A stretch of DNA of 64,000 nucleotides. Source: Acidovorax sp. 106 (GTDB lineage Bacteria; Pseudomonadota; Gammaproteobacteria; Burkholderiales; Burkholderiaceae_C). This document shows positions 42,035 through 50,411 of the stretch, one piece after another. Below the pieces are notes generated by a model, which saw only the letters and a program-made list of their open reading frames with translations, had not been told where the DNA came from and ran no database searches. The stretch is from assembly GCF_003663825.1 (NCBI RefSeq), contig NZ_RCCC01000001.1:4410501-4474500 (forward strand), read 5' to 3'. A program made the translations under genes and the position numbers. Numbering within the stretch: the stretch's first letter is position 1; each line of letters starts with the position of its first letter.

Positions 42035-43201
42035 ATGGACTTTGAGCTGACCGAAGAACAACGCGCCTTTGCCCAAACCGCCCGCGACTTTGCCCTGGCC
42101 GAATTCGCCCCCCACGCTGCGTTGTGGGACGCCGAGGCCATCTTCCCCAGAGAAGCCATTGCCAAGGCGGGCGAGCTGGGCTTTTGCGGCCTGTATGCGC
42201 CCGAAGCCGCAGGCGGCCTGGCCCTGCCCCGACTCGACGCCACGCTGGTGTTTGAAGAAATGGCGGCCATCGACCCCAGCACCACCGCCTTCATCACCAT
42301 CCACAACATGGCCACCTGGATGCTGGGCACCTGGGCCACACCCGCCGTGCGCGACCACTGGGGCCCGCTGCTGACCACCGGGCAAAAGCTGGCCAGCTAC
42401 TGCCTGACCGAGCCCGGCGCAGGCTCTGACGCCGCATCGCTCAAGACCCGCGCCGAGTTGGTGGGCCACGAATACATCATCAACGGCAGCAAGGCCTTCA
42501 TCAGCGGCGCAGGGGCTACGGATGTACTGATCCTGATGGCACGCACAGGCGATGCGCAATCAGGCGCCAGCGGCATCAGCGCCTTTGTCGTGCCCGCAGA
42601 CACGCCCGGCATCACCTACGGCAAAAAGGAACACAAGATGGGCTGGAACAGCCAGCCCACCCGCACCATCAGCTTTGACAACGTGCGCATCCCTGCCGAC
42701 CACCTGCTGGGGCAAGAAGGCGAAGGCTTCAAGATCGCCATGAAGGGCCTGGACGGCGGGCGCATCAACATCGCCACCTGCTCCGTCGGCGCGGCCCAGG
42801 GCGCGCTGAACGCTGCCCAGCAGTACATGCAAGACCGCAAGCAGTTTGGCAAACCCATTGCCAGCTTTCAGGCACTGCAGTTCAAGCTGGCCGACATGGC
42901 GACCGAGCTGGTCGCCGCCCGCCAGATGGTGCGCCTGGCTGCAGCCAAGCTCGACGCGGGCGCCCGCGACGCATCCACCTACTGCGCCATGGCCAAGCGC
43001 TTTGCCACCGATGCAGGCTTTACCGTGGTGAACGAAGCCCTGCAACTGCACGGCGGCTACGGCTACATCCGCGAATACCCGCTAGAGCGCCTGCTGCGCG
43101 ACGCCCGCGTGCACCAGATTCTGGAAGGCACGAACGAAATCATGCGCGTCATCATCGCGCGGCGCATGCTGGAGGGGGATGCGCCGGAGGCGATTCGCTG
43201 A
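42035..43201 (+). CDS. Acyl-CoA dehydrogenase (probable isobutyryl-CoA dehydrogenase)
   Basis: FAD-dependent dehydrogenase of 388 residues. The flavin and substrate motifs are in order: YCLTEPGAGSDAASLKTRA, FISGAGATDVLILMART, QFGKPIASFQALQFKLADMA and GGYGYIREYPLERLLRDARV. Catalytic Glu364 lies in ILEGTNEIMRVI. The combination with mmsA and mmsB strongly suggests the valine pathway enzyme isobutyryl-CoA dehydrogenase, but other short/branched acyl-CoAs are possible. ATG 42035 has a plausible AAGAGACAACGCC site. It is separated from the next step (mmsB) by a TfoX-N gene and by repeats, and no enoyl-CoA hydratase is found in the window. Confidence 0.93.
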   Translation: MDFELTEEQRAFAQTARDFALAEFAPHAALWDAEAIFPREAIAKAGELGFCGLYAPEAAGGLALPRLDATLVFEEMAAIDPSTTAFITIHNMATWMLGTWATPAVRDHWGPLLTTGQKLASYCLTEPGAGSDAASLKTRAELVGHEYIINGSKAFISGAGATDVLILMARTGDAQSGASGISAFVVPADTPGITYGKKEHKMGWNSQPTRTISFDNVRIPADHLLGQEGEGFKIAMKGLDGGRINIATCSVGAAQGALNAAQQYMQDRKQFGKPIASFQALQFKLADMATELVAARQMVRLAAAKLDAGARDASTYCAMAKRFATDAGFTVVNEALQLHGGYGYIREYPLERLLRDARVHQILEGTNEIMRVIIARRMLEGDAPEAIR

Positions 43202-43213
43202 TGCGCAGCCACT

Positions 43214-43263
43214 ACTATTTTGATAGCTGCCTGCGCTTATCTATCAATCGCTAGAAGCCAATT
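43214..43263 (+). repeat. 50-bp interspersed element, copy 5
   Basis: Forward copy: TATTTTGATAGCTGCCTGCGC, TTATCTATC, AATCGCTAGAAGCCAATT. It lies 12 bases after the acyl-CoA dehydrogenase stop and about 70 bases before a 100-bp palindrome, as at 55571. Confidence 0.85.
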
Positions 43264-43331
43264 CATCTTGAATAGGTACATACCTCCGATGGGAACACCA
43301 ACCTGTGCACCCGCAGCAGCATTGGGCATTA

Positions 43332-43443
43332 CCCCCTCTCCCCTCGCGGGAGAGGGTTGGGGAGAGGGGGCCTGCACCAGCGCCGCGCCCGTTACCACCA
43401 TGTCCCCCCTCTCCCCGGCCCTCTCCCACCAGGGGAGAGGGAG
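43332..43443 (+). repeat. 100-bp CTCTCCC palindromic element, copy 2
   Basis: Arms CCCCTCTCCCCTCGCGGGAG and CCACCAGGGGAGAGGGAG; asymmetric centre GGGCCTGCACCAGCGCCGCG. Same orientation as 55691, opposite to 11988. It sits just before the TfoX-N gene. Confidence 0.9.
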
Positions 43444-43493
43444 TAATAGCCAGCAGAGGCAGTAACCCACCGCAGCCCAGTGAAATCCACACC

Positions 43494-43934
43494 ATGCCCG
43501 CCCGCCCCCTCAGCGACGAAACCCTGCACCTCATCGATGCCCTGCGCACGGCCCTGGCGCAGCGCAGCGATGTGGACGAGCGCACCATGTTTGGCTGCTA
43601 CTGCTTCTTTGTGGACGGCAAGCTGTGCATTGGTGTGAAGGGCGACGAACTGCTGGTGCGCCTGCCGCCCGAGCGGCATGGCGAGTTTCAAGAGATGCAG
43701 AACACCCGCGAACTCTCGCCCGGCGGGGGCATGCAGGGCTACTTTTGGGTAGAGCCCAACGGCTACGCCACGCGGGCGCAGTGGCACTTTTGGCTGGACG
43801 AAGCCCTGGCCTACAACCCACAGGCCAAGGCATCGCCGCGCAAGGCAAAGGCACCCGCCGCCAAAAAAGCCTCGGGCACCGCCGCCGTCAAAACCCGCCA
43901 GAAGAAGCACAGCATCTTCGAGGCCGACGACTGA
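43494..43934 (+). CDS. TfoX/Sxy N-terminal domain protein
   Basis: Protein of 146 residues: a TfoX N-terminal domain (about 1-105) with the family pattern RTMFGCYCFFVDGKLCIGVK, then GYFWVEPN, followed by a Lys/Ala-rich tail (KASPRKAKAPAAKKASGTAA) ending KKHSIFEADD. The C-terminal TfoX domain of competence regulators is missing, which is common for stand-alone members. ATG 43494 is chosen. The basic tail suggests nucleic-acid contact, which is inference. It lies between two catabolic genes but has no known link to them. Confidence 0.85.
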   Translation: MPARPLSDETLHLIDALRTALAQRSDVDERTMFGCYCFFVDGKLCIGVKGDELLVRLPPERHGEFQEMQNTRELSPGGGMQGYFWVEPNGYATRAQWHFWLDEALAYNPQAKASPRKAKAPAAKKASGTAAVKTRQKKHSIFEADD

Positions 43935-44010
43935 CCTGATGGCCCACAGCCCCCTCACCGGTACGCCCACCATGCCCTTTACCAACGAAATGCCCCAGAT
44001 GAGCCACCAC

Positions 44011-44166
44011 CCGTTCGGGCTGAGCCTGTCGAAGCCAGGGCACAAGGCTGGCAAGCCCTTCGACAAGCTCAGGGCGAACGGGGACGACCCGGCACAGCAC
44101 CCCGTAGAGCCAACACGCATGAACCACACCGCACCGTTCGGGCTGAGCCCGTCGAAGCCAGGGCAC
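44011..44166. repeat. REP-like repeat cluster 6
   Basis: A wide hairpin 44011-44082 (CCGTTCGGGCTGAGCCTGTC and complement, loop AGCCAGGGCACAAGGCTGGC) plus a single arm at 44134-44166. Confidence 0.88.
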
Positions 44167-44240
44167 GTTCTTGCAAACAGCCGCAGTGCAGCCTCAAGCC
44201 CAACGGCCTATCTGTGGCCCGTCACTTTTCAAGCCTTTTT

Positions 44241-44287
44241 GCCCTCCAGCGCTTGATACATCAGCGCAGGCAGCTATCAATTTCATA
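44241..44287 (-). repeat. 50-bp interspersed element, copy 6 (reverse)
   Basis: Reverse copy before mmsB: GCCCTCCAGCGCTTG, ATACATC, AGCGCAGGCAGCTATC, AATTTCATA. Same block order as at 24891 and 30004. Confidence 0.8.
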
Positions 44288-44331
44288 CCAACCCGCTTCA
44301 CCACCACAACCACACCAAGGAGACACACACC

Positions 44332-45219
44332 ATGAAAATCGCATTCATCGGCCTGGGCAACATGGGCGGCCCCATGGCACACAACCTGCACAAGGCAGGC
44401 CACGAAGTGCGCGCGTTTGACCTGTCCCAACCCGCCCGCGACAAGCTGGCCGCAGACGGCGTGCCCATCGCCGCCGACGCCAAAGCCGCCGTGCAAGGGG
44501 CCGAGGTGGTCATCAGCATGCTGCCCGCCAGCCAGCATGTGGAAGGCCTCTTTTTAGGCGCGGGCGACCTGCTGGCCCAGTTGCCCGCAGGCACGCTGGT
44601 CATCGACTGCTCCACCATCGCAGCCGCCACATCCCGCAAAGTGGCCGAAGCCGCCAAAGCCAAAGGCGTGGCCTTTATCGACGCGCCCGTGTCCGGTGGT
44701 ACTGGCGGTGCCATCGCAGGCACCCTCACCTTCATGGTGGGCGGCGACGCGGCTGACCTGGAACGCGCCCGCCCCGTGCTCGAAAAAATGGGCGCCAACA
44801 TCTTCCACGCAGGCAGCGTGGGCGCAGGCCAAACGGCCAAGATCTGCAACAACATGCTGCTGGGCATCTTGATGGCGGGCACCAGCGAAGCCATCGCCCT
44901 GGGCGTAGCCAACGGCCTAGACCCCAAGGTGCTCAGCGAAATCATGCGCCGCAGCTCGGGCGGCAACTGGGCGCTGGAGAAGTACAACCCCTACCCCGGC
45001 GTGATGGAAACCGCGCCCGCCAGCAAGGGCTACGCAGGGGGGTTTGGTACGGACCTGATGCTCAAGGATTTGGGTCTGGCGCAGGAGAACGCGATGGCGG
45101 TGAAGGCTGCCACGCCGCTGGGGGGCATGGCGCGCAATTTGTATGCGGTGCACAGCCTGGGGGGGCATGGGGGGCTGGATTTTTCCAGCATTATTAGGAT
45201 GGTGCAGAAGGCTAACTAA
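44332..45219 (+). CDS. mmsB: 3-hydroxyisobutyrate dehydrogenase
   Basis: NAD-dependent dehydrogenase of 295 residues, the step of valine breakdown that makes methylmalonate semialdehyde, the MmsA substrate. The cofactor motif FIGLGNMGGPMAHNLHKAG opens the chain. The substrate site FIDAPVSGGTGGA and catalytic K170 in GAGQTAKICNNM are present; the C-terminal helical domain has KDLGLAQENAMAVKAATPLG. ATG 44332 is preceded by CAAGGAGACACACACC, a very strong ribosome-binding site. Family length is normal (about 295). The substrate assignment rests on both the motifs and the neighbourhood. Confidence 0.95.
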   Translation: MKIAFIGLGNMGGPMAHNLHKAGHEVRAFDLSQPARDKLAADGVPIAADAKAAVQGAEVVISMLPASQHVEGLFLGAGDLLAQLPAGTLVIDCSTIAAATSRKVAEAAKAKGVAFIDAPVSGGTGGAIAGTLTFMVGGDAADLERARPVLEKMGANIFHAGSVGAGQTAKICNNMLLGILMAGTSEAIALGVANGLDPKVLSEIMRRSSGGNWALEKYNPYPGVMETAPASKGYAGGFGTDLMLKDLGLAQENAMAVKAATPLGGMARNLYAVHSLGGHGGLDFSSIIRMVQKAN

Positions 45220-45236
45220 GCGCTCCTGCCGCATAG

Positions 45237-45268
45237 AAAAACGCCAGCTACTTGCAGGCGTTTGTTTT
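45237..45268 (+). terminator. Rho-independent terminator after mmsB
   Basis: Stem AAACGCC/GGCGTTT with an 11-base loop, followed by GTTTTGGG, about 20 bases after the stop. It also marks the left edge of the AT-richer island. Confidence 0.75.
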
Positions 45269-45526
45269 GGGCTGACCGAAATGGAGAAAACCACTAATGA
45301 AAAACAAGGAGACACTTGGGGTTCGGGATATGAGTTAAAGAGAGCAGCGGCCAAGAACAGCTTCAATTTAGGCGGTACGTGTGGAACTTCCCGGCATCTG
45401 TCACATGCCATGAGAATAAGTTAACCGATGCGGGAAAGAGATGCGCATAGGCACGGTGTTGCACTAGCATATTGAATCCACGCTAGCCAGAAAAGACTAA
45501 GGCTTAAACCGTAATGAGGAGGCTTT
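45269..45526. other. Intergenic margin of the second island
   Basis: About 260 bases with falling GC content. A 47-codon frame from ATG 45281 (MEKTTNEKQGDTWG...) exists but has no good ribosome-binding site and no recognised motif; I treat it as unsupported. No attachment site or integrase was seen. Confidence 0.4.
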
Positions 45527-46348
45527 TCAAGGCAGCAAATCGCCAGTATCTGGGAGTGACCTTAACTCTGCACATCTCTTGATAAGCCTACCCAAAATTT
45601 CTGCGGACTCTTGCACAGCTTCCCTAGCGTTGTCTTTCATTTTCCCTCCATGCACAGCCCGCGACCGAGACTTATACAAGTCTTTTACCTTCGAGAAGAG
45701 TTCGCGTTGCCTTTCCTTCGAAGTGGGCTCAAGAAAGAGTGCTGCATAAAGGCTAACGCGAAAAACTATTTCGCTATCGATGCCGAATAACCCCTCTATG
45801 CCAGACCATATTACGGCGAGTTGCGCGCGAGGAATCGAATGCCACCTGTAGGAGGCTAGGCAATGAACAGCATTTCGATACGCATCGTCGCTAAGCAGCG
45901 CCCAAGCGCCTTCATAGTGAGATTCGATCCATTTTATTTCTATTTCCGAGAGAATTGGTGTGGGAATTTTTGGAAAGCCACGAAGTTGGTAATTGGTTAC
46001 CGTGATTTCGCTATTCTTTGTGATGTTTTCTGCAGGGAGATCGCTATGAAGATTGCACACAACCTCCCCATTAACAAGAGCGCCAAGCAGAACTCCATCC
46101 CAAAGTGCATTCCAAGACTTAATAGCCAAGTCGCTAGCGTCCGAGCCTTTCACTCGTAGCTGGCTTTTTACATGTGGAAGGAACAGTGAGATGATTGATA
46201 TGTCTACGTCTGTTTTACCGACGCCCAAAAAAAGATCCGCATGGCAATCAGTCTGAGCTGGAATTAATTGAATATGATCAGATAGCCTAATTTCGCGATC
46301 TGTGGCCACACCATTCAGATACAAATATGAGAAACAAGCTTCGGACAT
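45527..46348 (-). CDS. ApeA-like HEPN-domain protein (accessory)
   Basis: Protein of 273 residues. The C-terminal half looks like an ApeA-type HEPN domain: helices around QLAVIWSGIEGLFGI and VSLYAALFLEP, then LYKSRSRAVHGGK, in which R228 and H233 make the RX4H ribonuclease motif. The N-terminal 130 residues are beta-rich and not recognised. The gene is much poorer in GC than its surroundings. HEPN proteins of this sort act as RNases in anti-phage systems such as ApeA, but these can also be toxins or dimerisation domains; a defence role is inference. It is followed (in transcription) by nothing and preceded by the unknown gene at 46539, same strand, 190 bases away. Confidence 0.7.
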   Translation of the reverse strand: MSEACFSYLYLNGVATDREIRLSDHIQLIPAQTDCHADLFLGVGKTDVDISIISLFLPHVKSQLRVKGSDASDLAIKSWNALWDGVLLGALVNGEVVCNLHSDLPAENITKNSEITVTNYQLRGFPKIPTPILSEIEIKWIESHYEGAWALLSDDAYRNAVHCLASYRWHSIPRAQLAVIWSGIEGLFGIDSEIVFRVSLYAALFLEPTSKERQRELFSKVKDLYKSRSRAVHGGKMKDNAREAVQESAEILGRLIKRCAELRSLPDTGDLLP

Positions 46349-46538
46349 AAAACGATAAACCTAACATTGGTAGCTAAACAGCCTGAGATATCAGAACACC
46401 GAGAGGCTAAAATAAAATAAATCCCGCAGGCAGCGTACCGAGGATCCGGTTAAGCGCTGATTTAGCAAAGTAATCGACACACCCCCGCCGAAAAACGCCC
46501 TCGGATTCGATTGCCGTCATGATGACGCACCCTGCAAA

Positions 46539-47222
46539 TCAACTACTAGAGCGACTGACTTGAGAGTCATCGATTTTTTCCGGTAACTTAACCTTGCCTT
46601 CATTTATGAGTTCAACGAGCTGGCTGGTTCGACGGTAGTGAGCAGCTAAAAGCTTCAGACTGACTTCGGGATTACCTGTGTGTTTGTGCAATTCCTTAAC
46701 GCTTCTGAACCCAAGGAACTTGGCCATATCTTCACACAAAGACATAACAGCCTTGTGCTGCGCTTGGTTGAGCTGCATTAAATGCAGTTGCTGTCGCTTT
46801 CGATCGACTGCAATTTGGGTAATAAATCTCATTGAAGCTGCATATGCCTTTGCTGCCGCAACTGCTGAACCCCCTAAAATTCCTACTGATTTCGCCACCT
46901 GAATTGCCACATCAGGGTTTAAAAAAAGATCTAGCCATCCAGGTGAAGCATAGGAAATAGATTTTATCGTTGGCCGATCCTCGGGGGGTACTTGATTCTG
47001 AAGTACGGTGTAAATATTTACGTAGCTGTACCCACCTCTCCATGGGTATTCAACTAGTGCGGTATTGATGCGCTCTCTGTCACGAGGGTTCAATTCAGAA
47101 TCGAGGCAATAAACGAAAGAATAGCACTGGGAGAATGCATGAGGGAACTCATACAAATCTTCAAGACGCCAGCGGCCATCAAGCAAAACTCTATAGGATT
47201 CTTGTGGTATTTTTTCTTTCAA
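46539..47222 (-). CDS. Unrecognised accessory protein with one hydrophobic segment
   Basis: Protein of 227 residues in an AT-rich island. I do not recognise the family. Visible features: an aromatic-rich N-terminus (EDLYEFPHAFSQCYSFVYCL), a SISYASPGWLDLFLN block that looks conserved, a weakly hydrophobic helix at about 103-128 (DVAIQVAKSVGILGGSAVAA), then a charged coiled-coil-like region (about 138-165) and a C-terminal segment rich in Lys and Ser. No cysteine cluster, nucleotide or protease motif was found. Same strand as the HEPN gene 190 bases downstream; similar base composition suggests that they arrived together. Confidence 0.6.
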   Translation of the reverse strand: MKEKIPQESYRVLLDGRWRLEDLYEFPHAFSQCYSFVYCLDSELNPRDRERINTALVEYPWRGGYSYVNIYTVLQNQVPPEDRPTIKSISYASPGWLDLFLNPDVAIQVAKSVGILGGSAVAAAKAYAASMRFITQIAVDRKRQQLHLMQLNQAQHKAVMSLCEDMAKFLGFRSVKELHKHTGNPEVSLKLLAAHYRRTSQLVELINEGKVKLPEKIDDSQVSRSSS

Positions 47223-47522
47223 TTTAAATCTCCTTTATTTTTTGATTAATGAAGCAATTTTCTATGGTTGGCGTGCGGCATTAATAAAAACCACTGGATA
47301 AGCTACCCACCATCCGGGCTATTCCGAAAATTAATTCCCTGGAAATAGCTCATGGCTCTGACTTGCTGTCTATGAGCCCTCCAGTAACATAGATATAAAA
47401 ATTCTAGGAAACACAGCGGCCCTCAATTTGCCAAACTATAGCTCTGCGAATGCGCGGGGACTCCAAGTCTGCGCCTGTTGGAAAAGGCGGTACGCATCAG
47501 CCTCGCCCTCGCCCTCGCACTT
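47223..47522. other. AT-rich intergenic region
   Basis: About 300 bases between the unknown accessory gene and the uptake operon. The left two thirds are AT-rich (upstream region and probable promoter of the minus-strand gene). GC content rises again near 47440. No gene is seen. Confidence 0.5.
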
Positions 47523-47538
47523 GAGTATGATTCGCATC
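47523..47538 (+). promoter_or_regulatory. Candidate Fur box
   Basis: GAGTATGATTCGCATC resembles iron-regulator boxes of the GAGAATGATTCNCATT form that precede TonB receptor genes in betaproteobacteria. It lies immediately before the DUF2946 gene, which leads the uptake operon. Match is imperfect; iron control is therefore an inference. Confidence 0.45.
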
Positions 47539-47543
47539 CCCTC

Positions 47544-47951
47544 ATGCTGCGCCGCACCATCCCCGCCCTGCAACTCCACATCCTGCTTCTGCTGGCCGCG
47601 TTGTTCAACGCCCTGGCAGGTGTGCCCCTGCACGAGGCGCGGCACATGCGCGAGGCGGTGCGCAGCGTGCAGAAGGCCACGGCAGCGGCCAATGGTGTTG
47701 AGGCTGATGCCGCAGATGAAGCCCGCACGGATACAGCCAGCGGCGAGCAAGACAAGGAAGAAACGCACGCGACCTGCGCCTGGTGCCTGACCCATGCGCT
47801 GGATGCCGGGCTGACCTACGCAGCGGCCAGCCTGCCGCCACCGTTCACCGAACCCAGCATTGCACTGCCGCAAGGCGCGGCCCCTTTCACGGCCCAGCGG
47901 GTGCGCTGGCCGTTTGCAGCCAGAGACCCACCGCCAGCCCAGCGGGCCTGA
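47544..47951 (+). CDS. DUF2946-like membrane/periplasmic protein
   Basis: Protein of about 135 residues (from ATG 47544, MLRRTIPALQLHIL). An N-terminal hydrophobic helix (LQLHILLLLAALFNALAGVP) leads to a charged stretch and then HATCAWCLTHALDAG, a CxxC-His motif at the position where DUF2946 proteins carry theirs. DUF2946 genes are often next to TonB receptor genes and are probably connected to metal handling. The frame is open from a TTG at 47478; I prefer ATG 47544 because it gives a normal signal-anchor start, but the candidate Fur box then ends only five bases before it, so the start remains open. It leads an operon of receptor and ABC importer. Confidence 0.6.
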   Translation: MLRRTIPALQLHILLLLAALFNALAGVPLHEARHMREAVRSVQKATAAANGVEADAADEARTDTASGEQDKEETHATCAWCLTHALDAGLTYAAASLPPPFTEPSIALPQGAAPFTAQRVRWPFAARDPPPAQRA

Positions 47952-48020
47952 CACGCGTCGGGCCTGAGGGAGCCTTTGAGCGAATCACCGCTTGATTCGT
48001 CCATAGCCTCCCTAGCCAGC

Positions 48021-48049
48021 TTGTGCCATTCGGCACAACCCCTTTTTTG
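48021..48049 (+). terminator. Terminator-like hairpin before the TonB receptor gene
   Basis: Stem TTGTGCC/GGCACAA with a four-base loop, CCCC spacer and TTTTTT run. It lies between the DUF2946 stop and the receptor start, so it either ends the DUF2946 transcript or serves as an attenuator. A smaller GCGAATCA/TGATTCGT hairpin precedes it. Confidence 0.65.
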
Positions 48050-48170
48050 TGGATCGCCATGCATTCACCCCGCCGGGGTGCGTGCGGGCATGCGGCTGTG
48101 TGCGTCCTGAATGGGCGACGTGCGCCGCTGTCCCTGGCTTTCGCATTCATTGCTTTTGGACTGGTTTGCC

Positions 48171-50354
48171 ATGCGTTCTTCTTTGGTTTCTTTTTCTCGC
48201 CCCTCTACCCCACCCTCGCTGCCGCGCCCCACGTTGACGGCTTTGGCGGTGGCTGCCTTTTTTGCATCGCTGCCCACCGCCTGGGCCGCAGACGGCGATG
48301 TGATCACCCCGCCCACGCTGTCTGCGGTGGACGTGGTAGGCCGCAGTGCCTCGGGCACCTATTACGCCGACGAGGCCGAGGGGGCCAAGACCAGCCTGCC
48401 GCTGCGCGAGCTGCCGCAGTCGGTGCGCGTGATGTCGCGCCAGACGCTGGACGACCTGGGCGCGACGCGGCTCGATGATGTGCTGGACTATGTGGGCGGG
48501 GTCTCGCGCCAGAACAACTTCGGCGGGCTCTGGGACAACATTGCCATTCGCGGCCTGCCGGGCAACGAGAACACGGGCATGGCAACGCTGCTCAACGGCT
48601 TTTCGTCCAACCGGGGCTTTAACGCGCCGCGTGACTTGGCGGGGGTGGACCGCATTGAGTTTTTGAAAGGCCCAGCCGCAGCGCTGTATGGCAGCAGCGA
48701 GCCCGGCGGCACGCTCAACATCGTGAGCAAAAAGCCGCTGTGGAAGGCTGCGCATTCGGTCGAAGCCTATGCAGGCAGCAACAGCCTGGGCCGTGCGGCG
48801 CTGGACACGACGGGCCCCATCTCTGACAACCTGGCCTACCGCCTGAACGTGGCGGTGGAGGACAAGGGCAGCTTTCGCGACCAAGTCAGCGCCCAGCGCC
48901 AGGTGGTGGCCCCGGCGTTTACGTGGAAGCTGTCACCCAACACGGTGCTCGAATACACCTCTGAATACCTGCGCCACGCCACGCCGCTAGACCGGGGCGT
49001 GGTGGCGGTCAACAACCAACTGGGCGCGGTGCCTGTGAGCCGCTTTTTGGGCGAGCCAGCTGACGGCGATGTGACGGTGACCAACCAGACGCACCAACTG
49101 GTGTTGTCGCACGAGTGGAATGCCGACTGGCGCAGCCGCACGGGCTTGTCGTACCGCGAAACGGGGTTGAAGGGCTTTTCGACCGAGGCCAGCGCTTTGC
49201 AGGCCGATGGCCGCACCCTGCGGCGCCAGCGCCGCTACCGCGACTACCAGTCGGACGACGTGGCGCTGCAGGCCGAGCTGCAAGGCACGGTGCGCGCGGG
49301 CGGGCTGGAGCAAGAGGTGCTGGTGGGGCTGGAAAGCTACCGCTTTCACATGGATTCGCTGATGCTGCGCGCCAACCCCAGCGCCAGCGCGCCCTACGCC
49401 ATTGACATCTTCAACCCCGTGTACGGCCAGGCGCAGCCCACACCGGGCCGCAACACCGACACGCGTGAGAAGCAGCGCAACACCGCGCTGTATGTGCAAG
49501 ACACCCTGAAGCTGGGCGAGCAGTGGCGCGTGATGGCCGGGCTGCGGGCCGACAACTACGACCAGAGCCTGCAAAACCGCCTGAACGCTACGACCACCGT
49601 GCAGACTCCTTCGGCCGTGTCGCCGCGCCTGGGCGTGAGCTGGCTGCCCAGCGCGGGGTGGACGGTGTATGCCAACGCGGGCAAGTCCTTCCGCCCCAAC
49701 ACGGGCAGCGATGCCGCTGGCAATGCCTTTACCCCCGAAAAAGTCCGCGCCTTCGAGCTGGGTGCCAAGTGGGAAAGCGCCGACCAGCGCCTGGGCGCCA
49801 CGGCTGCGCTGTTTGACATCACCAAGCGCAATGTGCTGACCAGCGACCCACTGAACGCGGGCTTCTCGGCCGCCGCAGGCGAGGTGCGCAGCCGGGGGCT
49901 GGAGCTGGACGTGGCCGGCCGCCTGAGCGCGAACTGGCGCCTGAACGCCAGCCTGGTGTTCAACGACGTGGAAATCACCCGCGACAACACGCTGGAAGTG
50001 GGCGGGCGGCTGCTGAACGTGCCCAAGGTGAACGGCAGCGTGCTGGCCGTGTACGAAGACGCCTTGGCCAACGGCCAGCGCTATGGCGTGGGCGGCGGCG
50101 TGACCTACATGGGCAAGCGCCTGGGCCAGGCCCGCACGCAGGCCGAGGCCAATGCAGGCACCGCCGCGTTCGACCTGCCCAGCTACACCACGGCCAAGCT
50201 GCTGGCCTATTGGCGCCTGAGCCCCACCATCAACCTGACGCTGGACGTGGACAACCTGTTCGACAAGGTGCACTACACCAGCTCGTACAGCCGCGTGTGG
50301 GTGACGCCTGGGGCACTGCGCACCGTCACCGTGGGGCTGCAGGCCAAGTTCTGA
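48171..50354 (+). CDS. TonB-dependent siderophore receptor
   Basis: Outer-membrane receptor of 727 residues. A signal peptide (ALAVAAFFASLPTAWAA) is followed by a TonB-box-like region, then the plug domain: LRELPQSVRVMSRQTLDDLG, GGVSRQNNFGGLWDNIAIRG, VDRIEFLKGPAAALYGSSEP and GGTLNIVSKKP, the hallmarks of siderophore receptors of the FhuE/FoxA/FpvA group. The 22-strand barrel fills the rest, ending in the aromatic-tail TVGLQAKF. ATG 48171 (MRSSLVSFSRP) is chosen from several in-frame starts. It precedes a peptide-type ABC importer, suggesting that an intact chelate is brought to the cytoplasm. Ligand unknown. Confidence 0.93.
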   Translation: MRSSLVSFSRPSTPPSLPRPTLTALAVAAFFASLPTAWAADGDVITPPTLSAVDVVGRSASGTYYADEAEGAKTSLPLRELPQSVRVMSRQTLDDLGATRLDDVLDYVGGVSRQNNFGGLWDNIAIRGLPGNENTGMATLLNGFSSNRGFNAPRDLAGVDRIEFLKGPAAALYGSSEPGGTLNIVSKKPLWKAAHSVEAYAGSNSLGRAALDTTGPISDNLAYRLNVAVEDKGSFRDQVSAQRQVVAPAFTWKLSPNTVLEYTSEYLRHATPLDRGVVAVNNQLGAVPVSRFLGEPADGDVTVTNQTHQLVLSHEWNADWRSRTGLSYRETGLKGFSTEASALQADGRTLRRQRRYRDYQSDDVALQAELQGTVRAGGLEQEVLVGLESYRFHMDSLMLRANPSASAPYAIDIFNPVYGQAQPTPGRNTDTREKQRNTALYVQDTLKLGEQWRVMAGLRADNYDQSLQNRLNATTTVQTPSAVSPRLGVSWLPSAGWTVYANAGKSFRPNTGSDAAGNAFTPEKVRAFELGAKWESADQRLGATAALFDITKRNVLTSDPLNAGFSAAAGEVRSRGLELDVAGRLSANWRLNASLVFNDVEITRDNTLEVGGRLLNVPKVNGSVLAVYEDALANGQRYGVGGGVTYMGKRLGQARTQAEANAGTAAFDLPSYTTAKLLAYWRLSPTINLTLDVDNLFDKVHYTSSYSRVWVTPGALRTVTVGLQAKF

Positions 50355-50411
50355 CGCTGGATATGCCTGTGACGCACTGCGGCCAAGCCATGCCTTGTCG
50401 CGCTCAATCAT

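Noticed and set aside
45281..45424. Small frame of 47 codons (MEKTTNEKQGDTWG...)
   Set aside because: No ribosome-binding site, no recognised motif, and located at an island margin; chance frame is more likely.
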